Origin: Russula earlei
Lineage: Eukaryota > Basidiomycota > Agaricomycetes > Russulales > Russulaceae
Direction: 5' to 3'
NCBI GenBank assembly: GCA_025769875.1
Contig: JAGFNK010000076.1
Span: forward strand, 88,262 to 152,261
DNA: 64,000 nt
The notes beneath the pieces were generated by a model. The model made no database searches. It was given only the letters and a program-made list of their open reading frames with translations, and was not told the DNA's origin. A program made the translations under genes and the position numbers. Every line of letters begins with the position of its first letter. The stretch's first letter is position 1. Below are positions 25,101 through 40,919 of this stretch, in pieces.

Positions 25101-27102
25101 CTCGACGATGCTCTTTCGATCAAACTTAACGACGACGGAACGTATGACGTTGGTATTCATATCGCTGATGTGTCATTCCACGTCAAGCCGAACACCACCT
25201 TGGATCGCGACGCCCGCAAACGTGCTACGAGCGTGTACTTGGTCCAGCGTGTTGTCCCTATGCTTCCGCCCGCTTTAAGCGAAGAACTGTGTAGTCTGGC
25301 GCCTGGAGAAGATCGGCTTGCTTTCTCTGTTGTCTTGACTTTGACAAAAGAGGCGAAAGTTATCAAGAAGTGGTTTGGCAAGACTGTCATCAAATCCGCA
25401 TCGAATCTGTCCTATGGAATGGTTCAAGGTGTACTCGATGGGGAATCACTGGGCAATGTCTCCGTGGTCCCTGAGCATGAAGTCTCGTCAGTAGAAAACG
25501 ACATAAAATTACTTTACGAGCTGGCGAAAATACTTCGTACGCGCCGTTTCCAGAACGGCGCCCTCCGCCTCGAGTCTCCCCGTCTATCCTTCAAGTTGAA
25601 CAATCGAGGATTGCCGGTCGACTGCTTGCAGAGCAAGAACTTTGAAGCAAACTCTATAGTAGAAGAGGTATGTCATCCGCGATGGGTTTGACAACCAACT
25701 AACAGCTTCTCTAGTTCATGTTACTTACCAACATCTCGGTCGCCCAGCAAATTGCTGTAGCGCTCCCTGAACAAGCTCTCCTACGTCGTCATGATGCCCC
25801 AATTGATCGTCGTCTTGTGAGTCCGAATGGCACTCAAACGCTTCATAGACTAATAATGTGACATAGAACTCGCTTGTGGAAAGGGCGGAGCGTCTCGGGT
25901 ACAAGCTTGACGCCTCATCTGCTGGTGCTCTCATGCGCTCATTTGATGACATCGAGGACCCTACTGCGCTCAGCGTTCTAAAGCTGATCTGCTTTAAAGC
26001 GACTCATCACGCTAAATACTTCTGCGCCGGCATGCTTGATATTGCCAAATACAGTCACTATGCGTTGAACGAACCACTGTACACGCACTTCACCTCACCC
26101 ATTCGCCGCTATGCGGACATCATAGTTCAACGACAGCTCGAGTCTATACTCCAGGGATCCAGTGCGTATTCATACCTACGTCGACTTCGTCGACGTTTGC
26201 TCACTGTATTGTTAGGCGATAATACTAAGTTCAATATGGACCGTGATGCGGTGGCAAAGGTGACACAACAATGTAACATGTATGTCTCGTAAGCACCTCG
26301 GTCGCCCATCCGAACCCTGATCTTGTTTAACAGCAAGAGGGATTCCTCCGTTCTTGCACGGGAGCAATCTGCCCACCTTTTCTTATCTGTTCTCATTTCG
26401 GACCTAACATCTCGATATGGTCCTGTCATTCGTCAAGCCAAAGTTATCGGGGTTTTGGACGCTGCGTTCGACGTCATTATCCCTGAATTCAGCATCGAGA
26501 AGCGTGTGCATGTAGACCAGATGCCCATTGATGTATGATTTTTTAAAGACATTTTCGCCGCCCATTGCTCACGATTCCGGGTGCTCGCAGAATCACGTTT
26601 ACGACGAACACTCGCATACTCTACAAATCTACTGGTCCGATCGTGACGTCATTACGTGGCTCGCGGAGAACAGTGATGATGAGCATCTTAAGAAGGTGAA
26701 AGAGAACGCAGAACAGCATGCCGTGAAGATGGAAGTTGCCTCGCGCTCTGTCCACGACGAGAAGGCTCTATTTGACGAAGACGACGGGGATGATGACGAC
26801 GAAATTATCCTTGGGCGTGATAACAAGGCGGAGGAGGAAGAAATCGAGTCGGCGCAACGTGAGATCAGCAAAGCGCGGGTCACACCTGAATTCGAGGGTC
26901 TGAAAACGACGGCAACGGGACACAAGATTCAACAAATCAAGGAACTCATGACTGTTCCGGTTTGCATCTCTCGCTTGACTACCTACGCAATTCTTTCTCA
27001 CTTGATCCGTAGGTCATCGTCACTGCCGACTTGACGAAGAGTCCTCCTGTTATCAAGGTTTACAGTGTGAACCCTTATGCCGAGCAGCAGACAAGGCAGT
27101 AA
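22151..27102 (+). CDS. SSD1: SSD1-like RNase II/Dis3L2-family RNA-binding protein
   Basis: Cytoplasmic mRNA-binding regulator of cell-wall and polarity transcripts. From the ATG at 22151 the first 600 or so residues are disordered (Ser, Asn, Gln, Pro rich), with QQQAALYQQQ-type segments. Cold-shock-like OB domains follow (KLVVGILRVNKRNRSDAYVS; KPQFAGHVVAVVERMPGQLF). The RNB domain starts near 25030 (EYEVRTDLREDRIFTIDPDG) and contains AKDLDDALSI, VGIHIADVSFHVKP and, near 26085, HFTSPIRRYADIIVQRQLES. The C-terminal region (VIVTADLTKSPPVIKVYSVN) ends at TAA 27100-27102. Introns include one with an A-tract at about 23187-23250. Unlike budding yeast Ssd1, all four Asp positions of the RNase II metal site (DX5DXDD) are present. 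The N-terminal region has several HXRXXS sites for an NDR/LATS (Cbk1/Orb6) kinase. Confidence 0.9.
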
Positions 27103-27737
27103 ATCCTCAGTCCACATTCAGTGTTTTTCTTCCGGCTTCGTTATGTTTTGTACGTTAACCCTTGTCCCGTATCTGCGTCCCCCCGTCCTGCGTGCCGTCG
27201 TCTGTGAGTTTGTATTCGACGCTCCGTTTATTCCCATGCTTTCCTTTGTCGACCTTTCACTCTTTGTCGAGTAGGTGTCTTGTGCTTTTGTACCTTTCGC
27301 GCTATTTCCCTGCTATTTCTTTTTGGAGCTCTGAGGAAGATAGTTCGTTGTACCATCTCATCCGCATTGGCAATTGATGCGTCTTTTATTCCGTTGCGCT
27401 ATTGTTTGGGAGGACATGGCACGTTCCTGGCATTCACACACACGTAAGAGACAAAGGTAAGTAAAATAGAATACAGCGCGTCTAATTATACAATGCACAA
27501 ATCGTAAGAGCACAATGCATGTGTGACGTCAGCAATGAAAGGGATTGTCGGTAATGAGTGAGAAAGGCACATAGACATATACAAAAGAAAGAGAGGAGCG
27601 AGTGAAAAAAAAAAAAAAAAAGAAAACAAGGAAACCGCGTAACAAATAGCACACGTTCGCAATCCCAACTAACAAAAAGAAAAAAAGTGACACGTAGCGT
27701 TTACGCGTGAAGAAGAGAAAGAGGGGGAAAGCAGGTT
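27103..27737. other. Convergent intergenic region, no gene seen
   Basis: 3' flanks of SSD1 (+) and the BTB-like gene (-). T-rich on the left and A-rich on the right, with an uninterrupted A run near 27605-27620. Two overlapping minus-strand open frames (27486-27741) are Phe/Leu runs created by the A-rich tract and are not considered genes. Confidence 0.6.
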
Positions 27738-29435
27738 TCATAACCAGTTACCCGCTGGCCGTCCGCGGAGCGTCGCCGACTTGACCTCCATCAGCTCGGG
27801 GCGCTCGCGACTCTGGCTCTGGCTAGTGATCCGACGATGGAGGAGCGGCGTCGTCGCAGGATGCGGAGACGGATCCCCTTTCTTCTCGTTCGCTGCTGCC
27901 GCTACAGGAGCAGTGGTGGTGCTGCGGCTGCGGCCACGACCGCGGGCGCTGCCCGCGCTTTTCGCCGAATCGATGGAGTCGCGGCCGGTGCTGGTGCTGC
28001 CAACGTCTGCGTCGGCGCCGGCATCGTTTTCGTCGCGCTCGCGGAGCGTGTCCATGCTGCGCATTGTGCTGCTGCTCGGGCCCCGGGTGTGTGCGAGGAC
28101 ATGGGAAGAGGAATTGCGGAGAAGCTGTGGGAGGTGGAGGCAGGGGTTTCGCCGCATTTCTGCGGTGCAGAGGTGCACGAGTTCGGGGAGGTCTAGGTAT
28201 GCGGCTTCGTCACGGAGCGCTAGGAGCGCTTCGAGGCGCGCGGGGGTAGCTGAGTGAAGCTGGACGGCCGTGCGGGAGAGTCGCGACATGCTCAATGGTA
28301 GTGGGCTGGGAGCGAAGGTAGGCAAGGATGTGGTCGTAGCTGTGGCCGCATGAGAGGCAAATTTTTTTAAAAGAGGGAGGACAACTCACGAAGGGCTAGC
28401 TCGGTCTAGGAAGATGTGGACATTGTACGCGGATGGAGATAGCAGCCCGGAAGAGGTGAGGTGGTTGTGGAAAATGGAATTGAACGATCTCTCCTCTGCG
28501 TGAGGAGAGAGAGAGCCGTTCTCATGATCCAACTCTTCATCTCCGTTGGCAAAGAGAGACTTGAGGTAGTTCGCGAGGCGCGACGGGCGTGAAGTGAGCG
28601 TGCTGAACGTCGTGCGGTGGGTTGCCGTGCATGTCTCGAGTGTAACGAGCACTTTGGAGAAGTCTATCGCGCTCGGCGGAGCGGGAGATAGCAGAACGCA
28701 CTCAAATGGAGGTGGCGAGGAAGGATTTGGCAAGTTATGGAGTAGGGGAGGTACGGGTGGAAAGAGAGAAGACAAGGGCGGAGGGGGCAGCTTCTTCTGG
28801 ATATCCGAGACGGGCTGAAGGGGTGGGGGACGCGTGGGGCGACCAGGCTGCGGATCCTTCAGGGGGAGGCTAGGAGTACTCTTAGATAACGGAAGGGATG
28901 AGCGGGGGGGGGAATAAGCAGGAGGGACCGAGGGTGTCTCTGACTGCTCTGCATGAGAATCAGCCTGATCGGCAGGCTCGGAGTTCATATCTCCCTCCTC
29001 TCCTTCCCCCTCTCCCTCCTCCTCCTCCTCTTCAAGAGGGGAGTTCTCCAAGACGCGCCCATTTTCGTTCTCCGGGTCCGAGGGGTATTCTAGAGTAACA
29101 CCGGTGCCGGCCAGAGCTTCCTGTGGTGTGCGGACAATGGTGACTCCGACACCAAGAGAGCTGTGGGTGATGGAACCGATGGAAGATGACTTTGCGTGAG
29201 AGGCACGGGCGGGGTGATTCTGAGAACCTGACGAGTTAGACCTAGTGAGCCAAGACATTGGGCTAGAGAGAGAGGGCCGTCTTCCGCGGTGAGACTTGAT
29301 GGACATCGATCTTTGGGTGGTTTGAGTTGGAGAGTGAAGTGGAGAGTGAAGTGTTGGGGGGTAATCTGAGAGAGGGATGGGGTAGGAAATGGAGGGACGG
29401 GCGTGATTGAAGGGTTTGTGGGTAGCAGCGAGCAT
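27738..29435 (-). CDS. BTB/POZ-like domain protein with disordered N-terminus
   Basis: Probable protein-interaction adaptor. The start is 29435 or the downstream ATG at 29306 (MSIKSHRGRRPSL). The N-terminal 250 residues are disordered, acidic and Pro-rich. A BTB-like core follows: FECVLLSPAPPSAIDFSKV, LVTLETCTATHRTTFSTLTS, YNVHIFLDRASPS, an intron at 28340-28389, then YDHILAYLRSQPTTIEHVAT. The conserved continuation RLEALLALRDEAAYLDLPEL with VHLCTAEMRR is in a different frame. Joining them needs a 2-nt shift near 28266-28290 or a 28-nt intron. The C-terminal tail (ARGRGRSRSTTTAPVAAAAN) is basic and stops at 27738. The BTB assignment comes from the ARLEALLALRDEA/YL pattern seen in many Agaricomycete BTB proteins. 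Confidence 0.6.
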
Positions 29436-29594
29436 GCTTTTACGTGTGTGTGGATGTCGCGTGTGGATTGTTCACTAACTCGAGCAAACGGGAACTCGTC
29501 CTATTTAACAAAAGGACAAAAGGAACCCGGAACGGCCCGGATGTCCCGTAACAATAGACAAGACAATGCGTGCCTTGCCTTGCCTTGCCTGGAA

Positions 29595-30156
29595 ATGGAT
29601 ACCGACGCCGTCGTAGCCATCGTTGGCTCCGTCTCCCCCTCTCTCGCTGCTTATCACTACGCGAGATCTCAAAACAGAGCGCCGTCCACATCCAGATGCC
29701 CCAGATGCGGCCATCTCCTCTTTCCGGGCACATCCCCCTCCCGTGTCGTCCGCTCGTCTACCCCAACCCGCAAACGCAAGATCCGATTCACGCTCCACTC
29801 TCAGCCTGAGGCAAACCTGTGCATCATGCGGACACGTTAACAACACCCTCCTTCATCCCGGCAAGCACGATTCCCCGTTTCAGGGTGGCTATGTCGCCAC
29901 ACCGTCACCCCCTTCTCTTCCTTCCATCCCGCCTCGCCCTCACGGCACGGATCAACATCTCCTTCCTTCGGCTCCTTCACACCTTCACCCTCCTCATCCA
30001 GCCGATCTGCCAACTCAGCTCCCATCTCGGTCCAAAAAGTCACGACCTAACCACAAGGCTGGCCTGCAGGAAATGCTCGCTCGCAACAAGGAGAGGCAGC
30101 ACCAGGCGGCGAATAGGGGCTCATCAGCACTCGCCACATTTTTACATAGTCTTTGA
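29595..30156 (+). CDS. Zinc-ribbon protein, possibly RNase P/MRP subunit Rpr2/Snm1-like
   Basis: A four-Cys zinc ribbon is visible: RCPRCGHLLFPGTSPSRVVRS and, in another frame, RQTCASCGHVNNTLL. Two CXXC pairs separated by a basic linker fit the Rpr2/Rpp21/Snm1 RNase P family, with a preceding helix (AAYHYARSQNR). Joining the frames is possible with a 49-nt intron (GTCTAC donor near 29756, CAG acceptor just before CCTGAGG near 29804), though the donor is weak. The C-terminus is Pro-rich, then basic (RSKKSRPNHKAGLQEMLARN), stopping at 30156. The start could be 29541 instead; 29595 has the better context. The gene is divergent from the BTB-like gene. The function is a guess from the Cys pattern and size only. 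Confidence 0.45.
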
Positions 30157-30942
30157 ATGATGTACATCTTTCGCTTGAATTTTTTTTTTTCAGCTCCTTT
30201 GTTTCTTCCTGATTGCCTGCTGCGGTCATGTGTTTGTGGCTCAAACACCACCTCACCCTCACCTTCTCCCCCGTATCCACGTCCATCTCTTCCTCCAACT
30301 CCGCCGATGTAGTTCTCAACCCTCGGGCCCAACGCCACATTGCTGTGGGAAGAATCGCCGCGGCCAAAAAAGGGCGCGTACACCAAGATTGCGATGATTG
30401 GTGCCATCGTGTCGAGCGCGAAATTTGGTTCAAGGAAACCCATGTGGAACTCGATAGAGCGACCTGGTCTGTGACCCTTCCTCATCGATTGCCTGCTCGA
30501 GCGAGTAAACATACGATGATACCGACACGGCTGATCCCAGGTGCATCAGCGAGCCGCACGCCAGTTTCTCTCATCATGGAGCGTCGATGCTCTGTACTCG
30601 AATCTGTAACACTCGATGCACTAGATAAAGGCGAAGGCGAGAAATAAATTTTACTGAATGATTACTACAGGGCCGAGGGCCTTTGTACCAAAGTCTAATA
30701 AGATACGTGAAGTGAGAACCATATGCACACGAGGCGCACGAATGTTAAGATGTCTGTTCGTTCGTATCTGCTTTCGAGAACGCGCACGGAATAGCGGTCA
30801 ATCAGTAATACAGCTGGTGCCACCCTTCACACAGTCGAAAAACAAACGAAGCATCCTTTTGAAAGGAACTGCAGAACATATTTAAAAATAGGAACCCAAT
30901 GACAGGGCCGTGCTATACCCGGCCAATCTAGAAGATCCAGCC
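30157..30942. other. Unresolved region, no firm gene
   Basis: Open frames occur on both strands between about 30200 and 30600. A minus-strand reading from an ATG pair near 30577 (MMRETGVRLADAPGISRVGI) joined through a GTATGT donor is possible but no domain is recognised. A T-tract ending in CAG near 30181-30195 looks like a splice acceptor on the plus strand. From 30660 to 30942 nothing is seen. Confidence 0.3.
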
Positions 30943-31388
30943 TCAAGACTTGGGTGCCCAAAGGTCATAAAGCTCTTTATCGGCCGGGTCAAAGCACGTC
31001 GCTATGGAAGGATCCACGCGTATGATTATCCTACGTCTATGGGCGCCAGGGCTTGACTCATCTCTTCCAGCGAGCCCCAGTGCTTTACTGCCAGAGGAAA
31101 ACGAGGACAAAGTTGGCGATGTGTTCACATCGGGGAACTGCAGGAGTCATGAGGTCATTGTTTGGAGACTCCCAAAAATGTCACATACTCCACCGGCCAC
31201 GAAGACTGAGGAAGATGAAGCAGCCCTGCCACGATTTCGTAGTCCCGAGGGGGAAGGTGGGTCGCTGGTGGAGGGACCTTGTTGTGGCGAGCTAGCGCCT
31301 AGTCGATAAAATGAGCATTGTGAAACGGGATACTAATTGTAGTGCAAATTTTGAACATACGCGAAAGGGTTGGTGACGGGGTGGCCAT
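30943..31388 (-). CDS. Small hypothetical protein, three exons
   Basis: Not recognised. A coherent model of about 110 residues can be built: ATG at 31388 (MATPSPTLSR), an intron with GTATGT donor, a Ser/Pro-rich exon (SSPQQGPSTSDPPSPSG, then GRAASSSSVFVAGG), a second intron with GTATGT donor, then the last exon FPDVNTSPTLSSFSSGSKAL and HRRRIIIRVDPSIATCFDP, ending KELYDLWAPKS at the stop 30943-30945. The C-terminal 35 residues look folded and conserved, while the rest is disordered. The gene shares a 151-bp divergent promoter with VID27. Both splice joins keep frame, which supports a real gene. Confidence 0.6.
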
Positions 31389-31539
31389 TGCGCTGCGGTT
31401 GTGAAAAGATATGGGATTTAAGACTGAACAAATGCTGTGGAGGACGACTAAATGCGCATCACGTTGTAATAATGAGTCACGCCTGATTTCCGTGTGCTAC
31501 AAATCGCTTCTCCAGCGTCTCCATCCCCGCAATCATATC

Positions 31540-34322
31540 ATGAACATCTTCCGAAACTGTCGGTACTCTTTCATCGCGTCGCCTTTGGGTTGTGCTGACC
31601 TCTCTGGGATCGCATAGTGATCGGCAGAGTTTGGCGTAGGTATCTCGCACCTCTCAATTGCATCTCGGTCTGACCCTTTCATATCATTAGAAGATCCCAA
31701 TGCCACCGAGGTAGTCAAGATATCGACAGGGCAGCTTCACCTGGTGCGACCAGGAAACGTACGCTCGTCAAGGGAATGCATGTTCGTGGCGTTTGTTCTG
31801 TTCTCCTCACTCTACCGGATAACTTACCGGCCTTCCTTCGTGGTAGCTACAATGACGCTATGGCCACCATCCGTCGCGTTCCATCGGTTGAGCACAACTT
31901 TCAATTAGTCATAACGCGGGTCTATGAGGAAGGCGATCAAGAGCTGCTTGAAGACGAGGAAGAGAGTGCGTCTGTTATTGTTCGTGCCTTTCCCACCTCT
32001 AACTCTTTCTTAAGCCGACGAAGAGCGCGTATTCCTCATTAGCGAGGAACTCGAATTTCGTACAAGCGAGAGTGATGGCGAGCCGACTCTGCTCTGGCGC
32101 GATCTTCAAGGCGATGTCGACGAATTCTATGAATTTGTTGCCTCCGGAACGAACGCACCCACGAAGGCTTTCTTCGAGACATGCATGTATCGTGCCATGT
32201 ATGAGCGCAAGTATAAGTCTAGTGCGGACAATCAGGGAGATGAAGATCTCGCCGAATTTGTGTGGCAGTGCGTTGCTTTCACTTCCAGCCTCGACACACC
32301 TTAGTATTTGCCCCTTTAGACCGCCTGCTAATAGTCGTAAAGGAAAAGCCGTTGTGAAGAAATCGTCCGTCAAGGTCAAGGATGACGCCAAATCACACCA
32401 GTCCCCCTCTTCGTCAAGCACTTCTGATCCGTCTTTGGAAGTTATTATCAAAGAGGAGGCTGAGCTGTTCTTATGGGATCGCGATGAAGGCTATTTCGTT
32501 CGTGAGGCAGCAGTATCCGCCAGGATAGTGCAGAGGAAGGGCGCCATTTTTTCGTTTTTCCTCACAGCAACGAGTCAGGAAGGCCAAGTGCTCGCCCACC
32601 GCGTTTCCTCCCAGATGATGCAACGCTGGTCACCAGCAACATGGTCACTCACATGGAACAACATAAACGAAAGCGGAAGCCAGACTAGTTGGTGTTTACG
32701 CTTTGAGTCCCAAGAGTCGTTCCAGGACTTTCAGGCCGAGTTCACAAAGCGTGCATGGGAGAGTTTAAATCAGACGTCGTGGGATAAAGTCAAGGTATGC
32801 GGTACCGATCCAATCAATGACAGACACACGGATTTTTTTGCAGGCAGACGACCGTGCATACGTGATCAACGCGAATGTCGAGGACGTCGAAATGGCAGTT
32901 GAAACCGACGAAGATGAGGAAGACGCAGTCCTTGACGAGCTGGGTGGTAAGCGTCGTGACGCTTGCTTTCACCCCTGCGTACTCACTACCACCGCTACAG
33001 ACGAGGACGAAGACGAGGAAGACGGAGGAACACAGGGTGGCGCTCTACCTTCCGGTCCTAAAGAAGGACGAAATTCACAGCTCACTGTCGGGTACAAGGG
33101 TGATAGGTCATACGTTGTTCGGGGAGATAAGATTGGTGTCTTCCGGCATAAACCAGACGAGGTTGAATACGTCGCATCAATCGCCAATATTGCGGACATG
33201 AAGGGGAAGAAATTCAACCCACAAAATGTGTGTGTTCCTCTCCGCTGCCTATTGCCATTTGTTTAATCGGTTGAACAGGTGATGTTGCATCAACAAGACT
33301 CAACGATGATCGTCATGAACCCTGGAGCGCCGAACTCGCTATTCCACTTGGACATTGAGCGCGCAAAGATCGTTGAGGAATGGAAGATCCATGACGACGT
33401 CACCGTGGATCATATTGCACCCAATACCAAGTTTTCGCAGACGACGCATGAGCAAACATTAATCGGTGCATCGCATAACGCGCTCTACCGCATTGACCCG
33501 CGTGTGTCCGGGAAAAAGCTTGTGGACAGTCAATACAAGCAATACGCATCAAAGCACAAGTTCTCTGGTGTTACGACAACTGCGTCCGGGAAACTCGCCG
33601 TCGCAAGCGAGAAGGGAGACATCCGGCTATATGACACGATCGGGAAAATTGCGAAGACGGCCCTTACCCCACTGGGAGACCCGATCATCGGTATCGATGT
33701 GTCTGCGGACGGGCGTTGGATAGTTGCGACAACTAATACATATCTTCTGCTGGTCGACGCGCTTATCGGGCAGGGAAAGTATGCCGGTAGTTTGGGCTTC
33801 GATCGCAGTTTCCCTGCAGATGCGAAGCCCATGCCCAAGAGGCTGCAATTACGACCGGAGCATGTCGCTTATATGAATCATAACATCTCCTTTACCCCTG
33901 CCAGGTTCGTTCTTCTCTCCCTCTCGTCATGTATACGTGCAAGAAGGTTGACAATTCTTTCCAGGTTCAACATCGGTGAAGGGCAGGAGGAAAACGCGAT
34001 TGTCACTTCGACTGGGCAGTACGTCATTGCCTGGGACTTTGCGAAAGTGAAGAAGGGGCAGATGGACAAGTATGAAATCAAGAAATATGAGGATCTCGTC
34101 GTACAAGACAACTTCCGCTTCGGAGATGACAAAGAGATTGTGCGTCCGTTCATGGCTAAAAAGCGTCCCATTCGTTGATCCCCTTTGTTGTAGATTGTCG
34201 CACTGCAGAACAATGTCCTCAGCGTAAACAAGAAGCAGCTGCGCAAGCCCACACGGACGTCGCTCGCCCCAGATCGCCGAAGTTCGCGCAGCCACTCTGG
34301 TATCGTGAATGCACCCTATTGA
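31540..34322 (+). CDS. VID27: VID27 family protein
   Basis: Conserved fungal and plant protein named for vacuolar import and degradation; molecular function poorly known. The tiny first exon gives MNIFRN and, after introns, LIGRVWQDPNATEVVKIST, GQLHLVRPGNVRSSRECI and YNDAMATIRRVPSVEHNFQL. A PH-like middle domain spans AELFLWDRDEGYFVREAAVS and WCLRFESQESFQDFQAEFTK. An acidic linker (EDVEMAVETDEDEEDAVLDE) precedes the beta-propeller-like C-terminal domain: SYVVRGDKIGVFRHK, MIVMNPGAPNSLFHLDIERA, GVTTTASGKLAVASEKGDIR, IGIDVSADGRWIVATTNTYL and KYEDLVVQDNFRFGDDKEI. A last intron joins to IVALQNNVLSVNKKQLRKPT, ending TGA at 34320-34322. All family blocks are present. Confidence 0.9.
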
Positions 34323-34475
34323 TAATGAAGAGGAGACTTTACTCGCTTTTTTCTCCGTACCTGACCATCTTGTAATGAACTTCTATGGTAATCCGGGAAT
34401 TGTATAACTACGCCAGCCGGCTTGTCACTCAGAAACGTGATGGATGATAATTAAAATTACATGAACGTGCATCTA

Positions 34476-35290
34476 CTAAGATCGCGTTCCAATTCGCGAT
34501 ATCATATCTTCGCTCGTCTCCTGATCCTCCACGGTGTCTGATTGCGTAACCTTCAGAGAGTTCTCCGTCAGCTCAGCGCCCTGCACCGCATGCCCAGATC
34601 TCACTTACCACCCTGAGCACCGATTTCTTCGAAGACTCTTGCAGTTCTCCTGCGATGATCAACTCGTCCAGGATCTACAAAGCACAAAAGTTAAGGTGAG
34701 AGTGGCATTTTTTTTGGCAAACTCACCGCATAGGCTTTCTGGAAGTTGAAAATCCTAGCGCGCAATACGCAGAGTCAGGGGCGATGTTGCACACCTCTCG
34801 TATGCGAGAAACTCACAAATCCAGCTCGCAAACCTGGTAAGGTGTGTTAAAAATTGAACAATAAAAGCACAGTTGCGACGCATTACGAACGTTTCCAAAG
34901 TATCGGTCCAAAACCTCCACATATCTATGGATAATTTCCAGCGTGACAAGTTCATTGTCCAACTGGCCGATGCCTGTTACGAAGAACAGGGACGCATATC
35001 GACGATACACGACCTTTGAGTCTTACCCAAAGCCAGGTGCCTGTCAATTGAGTTCGTAACGAGAGGAAATCAGAAGCAGACCCTTGTATTCGAGGAAGTT
35101 GCACATGCGCGTCCGGCGGGCAAGGACCAGCTGGGTGACGTCTTTGACGATCTTGGCCTTTTGCTTAGGCGGCATCGTCACAAACCACTTTGCGAGGCGC
35201 ACTTTGCCTAATGTGACGGAATTAATTTTGGCCAAATCCAGACCTCGAAAGTATACCTTGACGTGATACTAGGAGGATGTAGCTGATCAT
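34476..35290 (-). CDS. APS1: AP-1 adaptor complex small (sigma) subunit
   Basis: Clathrin adaptor subunit at trans-Golgi and endosomes. The first exon from 35290 gives [12 protein letters not shown], joined by a GTATAC...TTAG intron to [20 protein letters not shown]. Next come [40 protein letters not shown] and [18 protein letters not shown], then [34 protein letters not shown] and a short acidic end ([13 protein letters not shown]). The stop is TAG at 34476-34478. LARR and CELDLIFNF features favour sigma-1 over sigma-2. The family length of about 160 residues is met. Divergent from ISW1, 206 bp between starts. Confidence 0.92.
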
Positions 35291-35496
35291 TGATCACAGC
35301 ACAGAATCGTACAGATCTCCTTGCCGCGCGCCGCGTGACGCGTGACAGACAGTGATTGTTGGCCGGCCTGTCCCGGCCCGGACTTTGTGTGTAACCCATC
35401 CCGGAATCGGGCGGTCCGGTTTGACGGGCCGGGACGCGTGTCAGATCTCCAAGGGTTGGCCAGTCGCGGTTGAACGTTGGTAGATGTGCAAACACC

Positions 35497-39903
<4,407 letters not shown>

Positions 39904-40581
39904 ATAACACATCGCTACTTCGCCTCTCATACCTCTCATGTCTTGTTTTATTGTCTCTTCTCTTTTTGTCCCACCTATATAGCATTCTAAGCCGTTGCAT
40001 TATAGTAAATTCCGCGGGTATCATCAACCCACGTTCCATCTCGGTCAGATAGTAACCTGTGCTTGCCTCCCAATACGTGCATTGATATTCTCTTCGTAAA
40101 CGGAAAATGCTCGTACGATGCTTGACATGACAGCGAGGGGAAAGGACTATGAATTAGAGTGCTCACGCTGTAGTAGTGCGTTTGTAGTCTCATGATAATG
40201 GAAGACGCTCATTAGCTCCTGACATTCCTTCGCCTCTTAGTGGAACCTATGGCGGAATCACTCAGGCTCTTGAATGTGGTGGGAGCGACCAAAAACCTGC
40301 AAGTGGATCAGCCAAGCTTGACTCCAGCTGTCTCACGCACGCAGCTCACAACTACCACACCACTTGCCAGGTCGTCCCATCAACCCTGCTCCACTGCGTT
40401 TCATCCTATCATCATCATCTCTCTCAATTAGTTCTTATCCTAGCGACTCTATTGAACAAGAGTTCTACTCGTCCCCGCTTCCTCCTGCTCATCCGAGAAA
40501 GTCAGTGGTTAAATCAAAACTCGTCCCCAGTCATTACTCGTCCTCTCTTCCTCCGCCTCTCGAATCTATCGCTTGCCTCCC
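39904..40581. other. Intergenic region between ISW1 and the copia element
   Basis: No supported gene. Short open frames (40240-40431, 40364-40615) are Ser/Pro-rich and without recognisable domain. The right end is CT-rich and runs directly into the 5' LTR. Confidence 0.5.
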
Positions 40582-40838
40582 TGTTGGTGCTGGAAGATGC
40601 AGCCGCTTAGCTTAGTGCCGCGCGAACGGACAATCCGGACCGTACGTGTAAATAATTCGAATTAGTTATCGTTCGTCTTTTCCCTCAGCTTTGCTACATC
40701 ACACAGAAGACTGAGGTCAGTGCTACACATTCCTTTACACTCCATTTAAAGCTGATAGTGTACATAGTTATAATTCTATAGGTTAGCTGACTAACCCAAT
40801 ATAGTCTTTCGTATACAAGACTGAGCCTTCGTCCAACA
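40582..40838 (+). repeat. 5' LTR of the copia element, with candidate PBS after it
   Basis: Begins tgttggtgctgg and ends ccaaca. It shares with the 3' copy the stretch from gccgcgc (40618) through ataattc (about 40778), with small differences. The bases after it (gattatgagacctg) match the position and sense of the sequence after the LTR at 60536 in the second copia element, supporting a primer-binding site. The exact 5' limit is inferred. Confidence 0.6.
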
Positions 40839-40919
40839 GATTATGAGACCTGCCTGTCTCTGAACATTTCCATATACAGTCAAGCGCCTTCATCCTCCAA
40901 AGAAAGAGTTCTCCCACAA

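Noticed and set aside
27781..28257. 158-codon plus-strand open frame
   Set aside because: Antisense to the GC-rich C-terminal exon of the BTB-like gene; no domain.
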